Assembly (NCBI RefSeq): GCF_000240225.1
Contig: NZ_AGUD01000225.1
Span: 1-32,234 of the forward strand
Direction of reading: 5' to 3'
DNA length: 32,234 nt
Origin: Patulibacter medicamentivorans
GTDB taxonomy: Bacteria > Actinomycetota > Thermoleophilia > Solirubrobacterales > Solirubrobacteraceae
Both the position numbers and the translations under genes were made by a program. Positions 8,964 through 15,182 of this stretch are shown in pieces. Numbering within the stretch: position 1 is the stretch's first letter; each line of letters begins with the position of its first letter. The notes under the pieces are model-generated. The model saw only the letters and a list, made by a program, of their open reading frames with translations, ran no database searches and was not told the origin of the DNA.

Positions 8964-10321
8964 GGTCCGGGGAGCACCGCCTTCGGGTCGCAGTCGAGCT
9001 TGCCGTCGCTGTCGCGGAAGCCGTTCGAGCCGTCCGGGCGGATCTGGGTCGCGGTGCCCGGGCAGCGGGCCGGGCCGACGTTCTCGCTGCCGATCCCGGC
9101 GCCGCCGAGGCTGGCGACCAGCTGACGGACGATCGGGCCGAGGACCGGGTCGGCGACCACGGCGTTCTCGTTGATGATCGGCTGGATCCGGGCGTAGTGG
9201 CCGTTGGCGTCGTAGGCGGCCGAGCCCTGGGAGAAGTCGCGCAGCCAGCCGATCGCGTCCGGCGTGTAGGGCCGGATGAAGCCCACGACCGGCCGGCTGT
9301 CGGCGGCGGCGCGGACGCTGTGGTCGAGCGCCGGGACGCCGACGTCGGCCAGGCCCGGCGTCTTCTTCAGCAGGTCGATCAGGTCGTTGTCGGCCCCGCC
9401 GCTGCGGACCAGGCGACGCAGGTCGGCGATCGTCGGGCGCGCGGTCCGCACCAGCGGCCGCAGGTCCTGCAGCAGCGGCGCCAGCTTGCGCGTGGCCGGC
9501 TTCGACGCGGCGACCAGCGGGTCGAGGTCGTCGAGCGTGCGGCGCAGGTTGACGAAGGTCGTGTTGCCCTTGCGCAGGGTGCCGGGCAGCAGGTCGAGGG
9601 TCGCCCCGAGCGCCTGCTCCTCGGCCACGATCTCCGACGAGGTCGCGCGGGCGTGGTCGACGAGCCCCGTGATCGAGCCCTTGTCGGCGGCGAGCGCCGT
9701 GACGACGTCGGCCGAGCTGGAGAGGAACCGCTGCAGCGCCGGCTGGTCGCGGGTGACCTCGGAGATCAGCCGCTGACCGGCGCCGAGCGACGGGTTCAGC
9801 AGCCGCAGGGTCTCGTTGGCCTGCTGCTCCTTGCCCGCCAGGGTCCGGGCGCCGCCCTTGAACAGCTGCTGGAGGCCCTTGCGGGTCGGCGCGTCGAAGG
9901 TCGCGAACAGCTGGTCGAGGTCGACGATCTGGTTGACGCGGTCGGCCGGGATCGTGGCCCCGTCGCGCAGCGTCGGGGCGTTGTTCGGGCCGAGGTCGAG
10001 CGAGACGTAGCGGTTGGCGATCCCCGACAGCGACGGCGCGCGGAGCGTCACCGTGGTGCCCTCGTGGACCGGTGCGACGTCCCCGGAGACCTCGAGGTCG
10101 AGCTGCGCGCGGTCGTCGCCGGTCAGGCGGATGTCGGAGATCGTCCCGACGCGGCGGCCGGCGACGCGGACCTCGTCGCCGTTGACGAGCTGGCCCGCGT
10201 TCGGCAGCACGACCGTGTAGCGGTGGGTCTTCCCGCCGCCGCCCAGCAGGATCGCGGCGAGCGCGACGACGGCCGCGGTCAGCACGACGACGCCGACGAC
10301 CCGGAGGATCGGCGGCTTCAC
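8960..10321 (-). CDS. MCE-family protein, first in the operon
   Basis: A 453-residue protein starting at GTG (10321-10319). A clear ribosome binding site, AGAAGGGG, ends 8 bases upstream. One anchor helix (about residues 6-26, VVGVVVLTAAVVALAAILL) is followed by the MCE domain (about 34-118, with VRVAGRRVGTISDIRL). The shared block VDLDQLFATFDAPTRKG comes next, then a helical region. The C-terminal domain contains GHYARIQPI. It is the first of six overlapping MCE genes and, unlike the others, has its own strong ribosome binding site. A 219-base non-coding gap separates it from the ATPase gene. This fits a second, separately controlled part of the operon. Confidence 0.93.
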   Translation of the reverse strand: MKPPILRVVGVVVLTAAVVALAAILLGGGGKTHRYTVVLPNAGQLVNGDEVRVAGRRVGTISDIRLTGDDRAQLDLEVSGDVAPVHEGTTVTLRAPSLSGIANRYVSLDLGPNNAPTLRDGATIPADRVNQIVDLDQLFATFDAPTRKGLQQLFKGGARTLAGKEQQANETLRLLNPSLGAGQRLISEVTRDQPALQRFLSSSADVVTALAADKGSITGLVDHARATSSEIVAEEQALGATLDLLPGTLRKGNTTFVNLRRTLDDLDPLVAASKPATRKLAPLLQDLRPLVRTARPTIADLRRLVRSGGADNDLIDLLKKTPGLADVGVPALDHSVRAAADSRPVVGFIRPYTPDAIGWLRDFSQGSAAYDANGHYARIQPIINENAVVADPVLGPIVRQLVASLGGAGIGSENVGPARCPGTATQIRPDGSNGFRDSDGKLDCDPKAVLPGP

Positions 10322-10400
10322 GCGCCTGGCCCCTTCTGGGGGTGCGCGGAGGGCATGTCGACGGTGCGCTGCAGGTCCGTGGAAGAGGGTCGCGAGGTCA

Positions 10401-10429
10401 CTGAACCGAGAGGAGGATCACCGGTTCAG
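10401..10429. repeat. 8-bp inverted repeat ahead of the MCE genes
   Basis: CTGAACCG at 10401-10408 is matched exactly by CGGTTCAG at 10422-10429, with a 13-base spacer. It lies in the gap between the ATPase gene and the first MCE gene, just downstream of a possible promoter. It could be an operator for a dimeric regulator or an RNA hairpin in the leader. The palindrome is directly visible; the role is inference. Confidence 0.5.
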
Positions 10430-10438
10430 GTTCCGTTG

Positions 10439-10465
10439 ATGTTACGACCTGCGGCCCATTGTCCA
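10439..10465 (-). promoter_or_regulatory. Possible internal promoter for the six MCE genes
   Basis: On the minus strand, TGGACA (10465-10460, five of six matches to TTGACA) is followed after 15 bases by TAACAT (10444-10439, four of six matches to TATAAT). The spacing is shorter than the ideal 17. It sits after the hairpin at 10491-10516 and before the first MCE gene, leaving a leader of about 110 bases. It is weak by itself; its position gives it weight. Confidence 0.35.
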
Positions 10466-10490
10466 CGCTGTGATGCACGGCACACAACGA

Positions 10491-10516
10491 CGCGAGGCGC
10501 CCGAAGGCGCCTCGCG
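10491..10516 (-). terminator. Hairpin terminator or attenuator after the ATPase gene
   Basis: An exact 11-bp inverted repeat, CGCGAGGCGCC (10491-10501) and its complement (10506-10516), with a 4-base loop. Read as RNA from the minus strand the loop is UUCG closed by C-G, an unusually stable tetraloop. It begins 24 bases after the ATPase stop. Downstream, TCGTTGTGT is only moderately T-rich, so it may be a partial terminator, an attenuator or an RNA-stabilising element rather than a full stop. Confidence 0.6.
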
Positions 10517-10540
10517 GATCCCCGGCCTCGTCGACGAGGC

Positions 10541-11671
10541 TCAGTTCATGCCGAGCGGCCCGCGCGAGGCACCGGCCAGGAACTGGTTCACGAACGCGTT
10601 GTCGGAGTTGAACAGCTGCTCCGCCGGACCGGCCTCGACGATCCGGCCCTTCCACAGCACGTTGATGTACTGCGCGACCCTGCGCGCGGTCATGATGTCG
10701 TGGGTGATGAGGGTGAACGCCGGGAGGTGCTCCAGGCGCTTCTGCTTGCCCTCTTCCATCATCTCGGCGTGGATCTCCATGATCAGCTCGCCCAGGAGGG
10801 CGGTGCGGACGGGATCCAGGCCGGAGTCCGGCTCGTCGAAGAGCACGATCGACGGATCGAGGACCAGCGCCCGCGCGAACCCGGCGCGCTTGCGCATGCC
10901 GCCCGAGAGCTCGTTGGGGAACTTGTCCCACGCGTCGGCGAGGCCGACCTCGTCCATCCGCCGGTTGACGATCGAGAGGACCTCGTCCTCGCTCTTGTCG
11001 GTGTGCTGGCGCAGCGGGAAGGCGACGTTGTCGAGGATGTTCATCGACCCGAACAGCGCGCCGTCCTGGAACAGCACCCCGAACTTGCGGCGCATCGCCA
11101 GCAGCGTGTCCAGCGGCATCGACGGCACCGACTCGCCGTGCACCAGGATGTCGCCGTCGTCGGGGTACAGCAGCCCGACCATGTGCTTGATGCAGACCGA
11201 CTTGCCGGTACCGGACGGCCCGAGGATCATCGAGATCATCCCCTCCGGCAGGCCCATGTTCAGGCCGCGGAGGATCCGGTTGCGCCCGAACGCCTTGTGC
11301 GTCTCGACGAACTCGACCGCGTCCGGCATCCCCGTCGGATGCCGCACGCCGGTGTGCCAGGCGTACTCGTCGTCGGGATCGACCGGCGACTCCTCGCGCA
11401 CCACCGAGACGGTGCCGGGCTGGACCTCGGCCTCCGCCTCCTGGGCGACCTCGACCTCGCCCGCGGGATCGTCGAAGCCCCACGAGTCGCCGGTCGTCGC
11501 GGCGGCCGCCTGCGGCTCGTCGTCGGGCAGGTCGAGCTCGGTGTCGGTCGTCTGACCGGCGGCCTCGACGGGCGGGACGGCGGCGGCCTCGTCGGCCGCT
11601 GCCTGCTCGCGCGGCTCGTCCGCGGGGTGCTCGTCCTGGCCGTCCTTGCGACGACGGGGAATGAACGGCAT
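10541..11671 (-). CDS. MCE/Mla-type ABC transporter ATPase (MlaF/MceG-like)
   Basis: A 376-residue protein. Walker A GPSGTGKS lies at 151-158, the Q-loop Gln at 202, signature LSGGM at 255-259, Walker B IVLFDE at 275-280 and the H-loop His at 324. It ends ASRGPLGMN, resembling the C-terminus of actinobacterial MceG/Mkl ATPases. It should power the two YrbE permeases encoded just upstream. The first 110 or so residues are an Ala/Glu/Asp-rich low-complexity extension, which is odd because MlaF-type ATPases are usually about 270 residues. A short extra segment (EEGKQKRLEHLPA, about 306-318) sits before the H-loop strand. The ATG lies 6 bases after the permease stop, with GGAGG about 10 bases upstream. 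In mycobacteria this ATPase is encoded away from the mce operons; here it is inside. Confidence 0.95.
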   Translation of the reverse strand: MPFIPRRRKDGQDEHPADEPREQAAADEAAAVPPVEAAGQTTDTELDLPDDEPQAAAATTGDSWGFDDPAGEVEVAQEAEAEVQPGTVSVVREESPVDPDDEYAWHTGVRHPTGMPDAVEFVETHKAFGRNRILRGLNMGLPEGMISMILGPSGTGKSVCIKHMVGLLYPDDGDILVHGESVPSMPLDTLLAMRRKFGVLFQDGALFGSMNILDNVAFPLRQHTDKSEDEVLSIVNRRMDEVGLADAWDKFPNELSGGMRKRAGFARALVLDPSIVLFDEPDSGLDPVRTALLGELIMEIHAEMMEEGKQKRLEHLPAFTLITHDIMTARRVAQYINVLWKGRIVEAGPAEQLFNSDNAFVNQFLAGASRGPLGMN

Positions 11672-11677
11672 TCGTTC

Positions 11678-12475
11678 CTAGCCTCCAATTGGGGCTCGTG
11701 GATTGGCGCCCCAGAACAACTGCGTCCCGAGCATGCCGATCACGTGCACCATGATGATGTTGACGACCATCGACTTCGCGGTGGCGGTCCCGACTCCGAC
11801 CGGGCCACCGCCGGCGTTGTATCCGTAGTAGCAGCCGACGAGAACGATGATGGTGGCCATCGCCATCGCCTTGATCAGGCTGTAGAGCAGGTCCGGCGGG
11901 TTCTGGAACATCCAGAAGATCAGGAGATAGCCGCCGGACGAGACGTCGCCGACCTGCTCGACGACGGTCAGGTAGCTGGCGAAGAAGCCGGCTCCGATCG
12001 ACGCGACGTACATGAACGGCAGCACCAGCCAGCTGGCCAGCAGGCGCGTCGCGCAGAGGAACAGCACGGAGTCGAAGCCCATGACCTCGAGCGCGTCGAT
12101 CTCGTCCGAGATCCGCATCGACCCGAGCTCGGCCACGATGCCGGTGCCGACCTTGGCGGCCATCATGTAGCCGAAGGCGTAGGGCACCAGCTCGCGCAGG
12201 TCGCACCAGGCGGCGAAGACGCCCGCGTAGGCGGGCGACCCGATCGAGCGGGTGAAGTACGCGCCCTCGAGGCCGCACTGGAGGCCGATCACGAAGACCA
12301 GGCCCCAGATGACGACGGTCGAGCTGGTGATCAGCACGCCGGCCTGGCGCAGCGTCTCGCCCAGGAACCGGAGGACCCGCAGCGACAGGACCTGCCCGAG
12401 GATCCGGGCGGAGAACTTGCCCTGCTCGCCGACGGCGGCGAGGATCTCCTTGGGCTGGCTCAGCCAGGCGCTCAT
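11678..12475 (-). CDS. YrbE/MlaE-family permease B of the MCE transporter
   Basis: A 265-residue polytopic membrane protein of the MlaE/DUF140 family. The diagnostic loop AKVGTGIVAELGSMRISDEI followed by DALEVMG is present at about residues 107-133. About five hydrophobic helices are visible. It should pair with the other permease and the ATPase in the cytoplasmic membrane, taking lipid from or giving it to the MCE tube. The ATG at 12475 overlaps the TGA of a 16-codon reading frame (ATGA) that itself overlaps the stop of permease A. There is no purine-rich ribosome binding site before this ATG, so coupling is the most likely way it is started. Confidence 0.94.
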   Translation of the reverse strand: MSAWLSQPKEILAAVGEQGKFSARILGQVLSLRVLRFLGETLRQAGVLITSSTVVIWGLVFVIGLQCGLEGAYFTRSIGSPAYAGVFAAWCDLRELVPYAFGYMMAAKVGTGIVAELGSMRISDEIDALEVMGFDSVLFLCATRLLASWLVLPFMYVASIGAGFFASYLTVVEQVGDVSSGGYLLIFWMFQNPPDLLYSLIKAMAMATIIVLVGCYYGYNAGGGPVGVGTATAKSMVVNIIMVHVIGMLGTQLFWGANPRAPIGG

Positions 12476-12522
12476 CGGCGGGCGGTGGGGTCGGCGGCGA
12501 GCACGGCAGCGGTGACGATCAC
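12472..12522 (-). CDS. Possible 16-codon coupling peptide between the two permease genes
   Basis: GTG at 12522-12520 overlaps the TGA of permease A as GTGA. The frame reads VIVTAAVLAADPTARR and ends in TGA at 12474-12472, overlapping the ATG of permease B as ATGA. The small frame therefore exactly bridges the 43-base gap between the permease genes. Permease B lacks a visible Shine-Dalgarno sequence, so ribosomes could reach it by successive stop-start events. The peptide need not have a function. It may be chance, since high-GC DNA gives many short open frames, but two exact overlaps at both ends are suggestive. Confidence 0.35.
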   Translation of the reverse strand: MIVTAAVLAADPTARR

Positions 12523-13325
12523 TTGATCACCAGCATCTCGGGGTTGGTCGCCAACAGCGTCTGCGTGAAGACGTAGTTGAACGCGAAGACTCCGAGGAAG
12601 GCGATCACGACCGCCTGGTTCACGGCTCTGCCGACGCCCTCTGCACCGCCCTTCGCGGTCATGCCCTTGTAGCAGCAGACCACGGCGATGATCGCGCCGA
12701 ACAGCGTGCATTTCAGGAACGACCCCCAGAGGTCGGTGACCGACGCGTTGCTGAAGAAGGTGGCCCAGAACGGGCCGAGCGGTGCGCCGTTGACGAGCGT
12801 CGCGACGATTCCGCCGAAGATGCCGAACAGCAGCGCATAGACGTCGAAGAGTCCGGTGACGATCATCAGCGCCAGGAAGCGCGGGACGACCAGGCTCTTG
12901 ACCGGGTCGACGCCGAGGACCTGGAGCGCGTCCAGCTCCTCGCGGATCTTGCGGGCGCCGAGGTCGGCGGTGATCGCCGTCCCGGCCACGCCGGCGAGCA
13001 CGATCGCCGTCACGAACGGCGCGAACTCGCGGATCGAGGCGAGCACGAAGAAGCCGCCGAGGCGGTCCAGCGCGCCGAACAGGACGAGGAAGTTGGCCGC
13101 CTGCAGACCCGGGGCGCCGAAGCCGAAGGCGACGGTCGAGATCAGCAGCGGGAACCAGCACAGCCGCAGCGCGAAGAGGAACTGATGGACGAACTCGTCC
13201 CCGTACGAGTACGGCGGCCGAACGGCCGAGACCAGCGTCTTGCCGGTCAGGATCATCATGTCGCCGACTTCCTCTAGCGCCCCCTTTGCGGGGTCGAAGA
13301 TGCGGGCTGTGATCGTGCTGGCCAT
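12519..13325 (-). CDS. YrbE/MlaE-family permease A of the MCE transporter
   Basis: A 268-residue polytopic membrane protein of the MlaE/DUF140 family, with the conserved loop GTAITADLGARKIREELDAL followed by QVLGVDPVKSL. It is the first gene of the mce locus. The ATG at 13325 (MASTITARIFDPAKG) was chosen because GGAG and GAGGA motifs lie just upstream and the family starts near here. The frame stays open up to 13487, but that extension reads like unselected high-GC sequence. A promoter with a leader of about 40 bases lies upstream. The protein forms the membrane channel part of the ABC complex with permease B. Confidence 0.93.
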   Translation of the reverse strand: MASTITARIFDPAKGALEEVGDMMILTGKTLVSAVRPPYSYGDEFVHQFLFALRLCWFPLLISTVAFGFGAPGLQAANFLVLFGALDRLGGFFVLASIREFAPFVTAIVLAGVAGTAITADLGARKIREELDALQVLGVDPVKSLVVPRFLALMIVTGLFDVYALLFGIFGGIVATLVNGAPLGPFWATFFSNASVTDLWGSFLKCTLFGAIIAVVCCYKGMTAKGGAEGVGRAVNQAVVIAFLGVFAFNYVFTQTLLATNPEMLVIK

Positions 13326-13375
13326 GAATCCTCGAGCTCCCAGGGGCCGACCCCTGCGGGCGACCGGACGGCGCA

Positions 13376-13405
13376 AGCCTACGCCATGCCTGAGATGTGT
13401 GCCAG
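13376..13405 (-). promoter_or_regulatory. Likely promoter of the mce operon
   Basis: On the minus strand, CTGGCA (13405-13400, four of six matches to TTGACA) is followed after 18 bases by TAGGCT (13381-13376), a TANNNT -10 box. This puts transcription start near 13369 and gives a leader of about 40 bases before permease A. A 5-bp inverted repeat, GTGTG (13397-13401) and CACAC (13410-13414), overlaps the -35 region and could be part of an operator. The 281-base gap between the divergent start codons shows nothing else clear. Confidence 0.5.
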
Positions 13406-13592
13406 CCACCACACTGGTCGCTCGCTGCCGAGCGGCGATGTGACGGGGCACCAGATGCGACCGACGGTAGGTCAAATCGCCGGTCACTGCGTCCAGAGTA
13501 CCTGTCCGATGCCCGCGTCGCCAGCCGCGGCGTGGGGACGTGCGACGCGCGCACGGGCGGAGAACGCCTCCGGCGGGGGCCGTCCGCTGTGT

Positions 13593-13598
13593 TAGCCT
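13593..13598 (+). promoter_or_regulatory. -10 box placed for a leaderless transcript
   Basis: TAGCCT ends 8 bases before the ATG at 13607. A start site 6-8 bases after the box would fall on or next to the ATG. No Shine-Dalgarno sequence is present. No good -35 box is visible. The same arrangement is seen before four other genes in the window. Confidence 0.5.
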
Positions 13599-13606
13599 GC
13601 CGCGCG

Positions 13607-14209
13607 ATGCCGGGGATCTGGAGCCATCGACAGGTCAGCACGCTGGCCCTGGCCGCGGGGCTCGTGGTCGTGATCAGCGGCTGCGGTGGCGACGACCCCA
13701 AGATCGAGGACGCGTCAGGCGGCAAGGACTTCCGCGTCTCCGCACGCGCGTCGTTCGATCAGCAGCAGGACCTCGCTCGCACGCGGACGCTGAAGATCAC
13801 GGTCCGCAACGAGGAGCAGCACCGGACCCTCCCCGACGTCGCGGTCGTGCTCAAGGGCCTCCAGCGCCGGATCCCGGAGGCCGACAACGGCGCCGGCCGG
13901 GTCGCCGACCCGCGGCGCCCGATCTGGGTCCTCGACGAGCCCCCGGCCGGCGGCCAGACCGCCTACGTCGACACCTGGGCGCTGGGCAAGCTCGGCCCGG
14001 GCGAGGAGAAGACCTTCCGCTGGCGCCTGACCCCGACCGTCGCCGGGACCCACAAGGTCACCTGGCGCGTCGCGGCCGCGCTCGACGAGAACGGCCCGGT
14101 CCAGGCCTTCGGCGGCAAGGACGCCGGCTCCTTCACCGTCCGCGTGCGGGACACCCCCGCCGCCACGACGATCGACCCCGACACCGGCCGCGTCGTCCCC
14201 GCCACCTGA
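13607..14209 (+). CDS. Predicted lipoprotein of unknown function
   Basis: A 200-residue protein with a lipoprotein signal: MPGIWSHRQ, a hydrophobic stretch (residues 12-23) and lipobox ISGC, with the acylated Cys at 26. An Asp/Gly-rich spacer follows. The mature part looks like a beta-sandwich of an extracellular domain, with alternating strands such as TLKITVRNEE, GTHKVTWRVAAAL and GSFTVRVRDT. It has LGPGEEKTFRWRL, a phrase typical of domains that bring N-terminal membrane anchors or adhesion folds. I do not recognise the family. It is divergent from the mce operon, so a shared role in the envelope is possible but unproven. The ATG is set by the signal peptide and the adjacent -10 box. Confidence 0.8.
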   Translation: MPGIWSHRQVSTLALAAGLVVVISGCGGDDPKIEDASGGKDFRVSARASFDQQQDLARTRTLKITVRNEEQHRTLPDVAVVLKGLQRRIPEADNGAGRVADPRRPIWVLDEPPAGGQTAYVDTWALGKLGPGEEKTFRWRLTPTVAGTHKVTWRVAAALDENGPVQAFGGKDAGSFTVRVRDTPAATTIDPDTGRVVPAT

Positions 14210-14220
14210 ACGGGCGAGCG

Positions 14221-14254
14221 GCGCGAGGCGTCCGTGGACGCTTCGCATCTCGCC
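14221..14254 (+). repeat. Repeat A, copy 1
   Basis: A 34-base unit starting GCGCGAGGCGTCCGTGG and ending GCATCTCGCC. It is repeated in inverted orientation at 14702-14735 with 32 of 34 identical bases, and a shorter inverted copy of its core lies at 14570-14587. The core GCGTCC-GT-GGACGC is itself nearly palindromic. Confidence 0.75.
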
Positions 14255-14309
14255 ACCGTGTTCGCTCGGCAGTGCTGGCGCACAGTTCTCGCTTCCCGGC
14301 GACGACCTG

Positions 14310-14341
14310 CTCGGTCCACGAACACCTCGCATCCGCCCGCG
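14310..14341 (-). repeat. Repeat B, copy 1 (inverted)
   Basis: The sequence runs CTCGGTCCACGAAC then CTCGCATCC and GCCCGCG. It is the inverted counterpart of 14601-14633, where the core GTTCGTGGACCGAG is identical over its full length. Part of it (CTCGCATCC, 14326-14334) also pairs with GGATGCGAG at 14347-14355 to give a local 9-bp stem. Confidence 0.65.
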
Positions 14342-14451
14342 CAGGTGGATGCGAGCGCTGCGCCCTAGGCGGGTCGAGGCGTCGGCGCTCTGCGACGCGG
14401 CGCGCGGTGCCACCAAGGCGGGCGCGAGGCGCGGCCGGCTCGGCGATTCGT

Positions 14452-14539
14452 CGTCTCGCCGGCGTGCGATCCCCGAGACGGCGGGAGTGCGGCCCTGACG
14501 CGGAGGCTCGTCGTCTCGCCCCGCCCGCCCGACGAGACG
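14452..14539 (+). repeat. 60-base direct repeat carrying two hairpins
   Basis: TCGTCGTCTCGCC occurs at 14448-14460 and again at 14508-14520, exactly 60 bases apart. Each copy is followed by CGAGACG (14474-14480 and 14533-14539), which pairs with CGTCTCG in the copy, making two successive 7-bp stems. They occupy the middle of the inverted-repeat block. Confidence 0.55.
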
Positions 14540-14569
14540 TCGATCGACCGTCCTCCCTCCGGCCGACCT

Positions 14570-14587
14570 GAAGCGTCCACGGACGCC
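14570..14587 (-). repeat. Repeat A core, extra inverted copy
   Basis: GAAGCGTCCACGGACGCC is the complement of the core of repeat A (14229-14246), with all 18 bases matching. Flanks outside the core do not match well, so this is a partial copy. Confidence 0.6.
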
Positions 14588-14600
14588 AGGCGCCGCTCGC

Positions 14601-14633
14601 CGCGGGTGGATGTGAGGCCGTTCGTGGACCGAG
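14601..14633 (+). repeat. Repeat B, copy 2
   Basis: The sequence runs CGCGGGTGGATGTGAGG then GTTCGTGGACCGAG. It is the inverted counterpart of 14310-14341, with a few substitutions and a one-base length difference. Confidence 0.65.
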
Positions 14634-14701
14634 AAGGCCAAGGACCCGCGGCCCGCCCACCCAGCGAGAGCCCTGCGACGGCGCTGCCGAGCGCACCAGG
14701 C

Positions 14702-14735
14702 GGCGAGATCCGAAGGGTCCACGGACGCCTCGCGC
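14702..14735 (-). repeat. Repeat A, copy 2 (inverted)
   Basis: The complement of repeat A copy 1 with two mismatches in 34 bases. It lies at the right edge of the block, just before the terminator of the amt-glnK operon. Confidence 0.75.
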
Positions 14736-14750
14736 CGCCCGCGAACGACG

Positions 14751-14783
14751 ACGGGCGCCGCCGGCCATGCCGGCGACGCCCGT
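14751..14783 (-). terminator. Hairpin terminator of the amt-glnK operon
   Basis: A long stem: ACGGGCG (14751-14757) pairs with CGCCCGT (14777-14783), and GCCGGC (14760-14765) with GCCGGC (14769-14774). There is a 2x2 internal loop and a CAT loop. It begins 30 bases after the P-II stop. No long T-run follows, as is common in high-GC actinobacteria. Confidence 0.65.
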
Positions 14784-14813
14784 TGCGTCACGACCTACTG
14801 GCCCTGGTGCCGA

Positions 14814-15182
14814 TCAGGAGGCCAGCTCGTCCGGGGTGTGGGCCTGCAGCGTGTCGCTGCCGGACTCCCCGGTGCGGATCCGGTAGGACTCCTCGACCGG
14901 GATCAGGAACACCTTGCCGTCACCGACGGCACCGGTCCGGGCGTGCTTGAGGATCGTGTCGACGATCGTCTGCACGTCTCCGTCGTCCACCACCGTCTCC
15001 AGCTTGACCTTCGGCCGCAGGTAGTTGGTGATGTCCGCCCCGCGGTAGCGCTCGGTGACGCCCTTCTGGCGGCCGGAGCCCTTGACCTCGGTGATCGAGA
15101 GGCTCGGGAAGCCGAGGTTCAGGAGCTCGCCCCGGATCGGCTCGAAGGCCTCGTGTCGGATGTAGGCGACGACCAGCTTCAT
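14814..15182 (-). CDS. glnK: P-II nitrogen regulatory protein lacking Tyr51
   Basis: A 122-residue P-II signal protein. Such trimers bind ATP/ADP and 2-oxoglutarate and gate the ammonium channel. The seen motifs fit: SITEVKGSGRQKG before the T-loop, the T-loop YRGADITNYLRPKVK and the B-loop ARTGAVGDGKVF, then the C-loop RIRTGE. Numbering matches E. coli GlnB without gaps through Tyr46. Position 51, the Tyr that is uridylylated or adenylylated in many relatives, is Ile, and 52-54 read Thr-Asn-Tyr. Tyr54 might take its place, or the protein may work by ligand binding alone. The ATG overlaps the amt stop (ATGA), and AAGGAGG lies 11-17 bases upstream, inside the end of amt. The tie to amt supports the name glnK over glnB. 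Confidence 0.94.
   Translation of the reverse strand: MKLVVAYIRHEAFEPIRGELLNLGFPSLSITEVKGSGRQKGVTERYRGADITNYLRPKVKLETVVDDGDVQTIVDTILKHARTGAVGDGKVFLIPVEESYRIRTGESGSDTLQAHTPDELAS

Larger units (their letters stand above)
14210..14750. repeat. Gene-free block built of nested inverted and direct repeats
   Basis: No credible gene is seen in these 541 bases between the lipoprotein gene and the P-II gene. The block has the order A, B-inverted, a tandem pair of hairpins, A-core-inverted, B, A-inverted. The left half (about 14221-14341) and the right half (about 14601-14735) are inverted copies of one another. Similarity extends between the A and B units, for example GCTCGGCAG at 14264-14272 and its complement on the right. 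This looks like a dispersed intergenic repeat inserted twice in opposite directions, or a very old inverted duplication. In one frame both halves read ASVD..LA...ARQ, so the unit could descend from coding DNA, but stops and frame breaks rule out a present gene. Confidence 0.7.

Noticed and set aside
9197..12526. An 1109-residue open frame on the plus strand across the mce ATPase and permease genes
   Set aside because: It spans several well-identified minus-strand genes and an intergenic gap. Composition is typical of a shadow frame.
14133..14791. Open frames across the repeat block, on both strands
   Set aside because: They are Arg-rich, lack starts with ribosome binding sites and cross the repeat units in different frames. 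No domain is visible.
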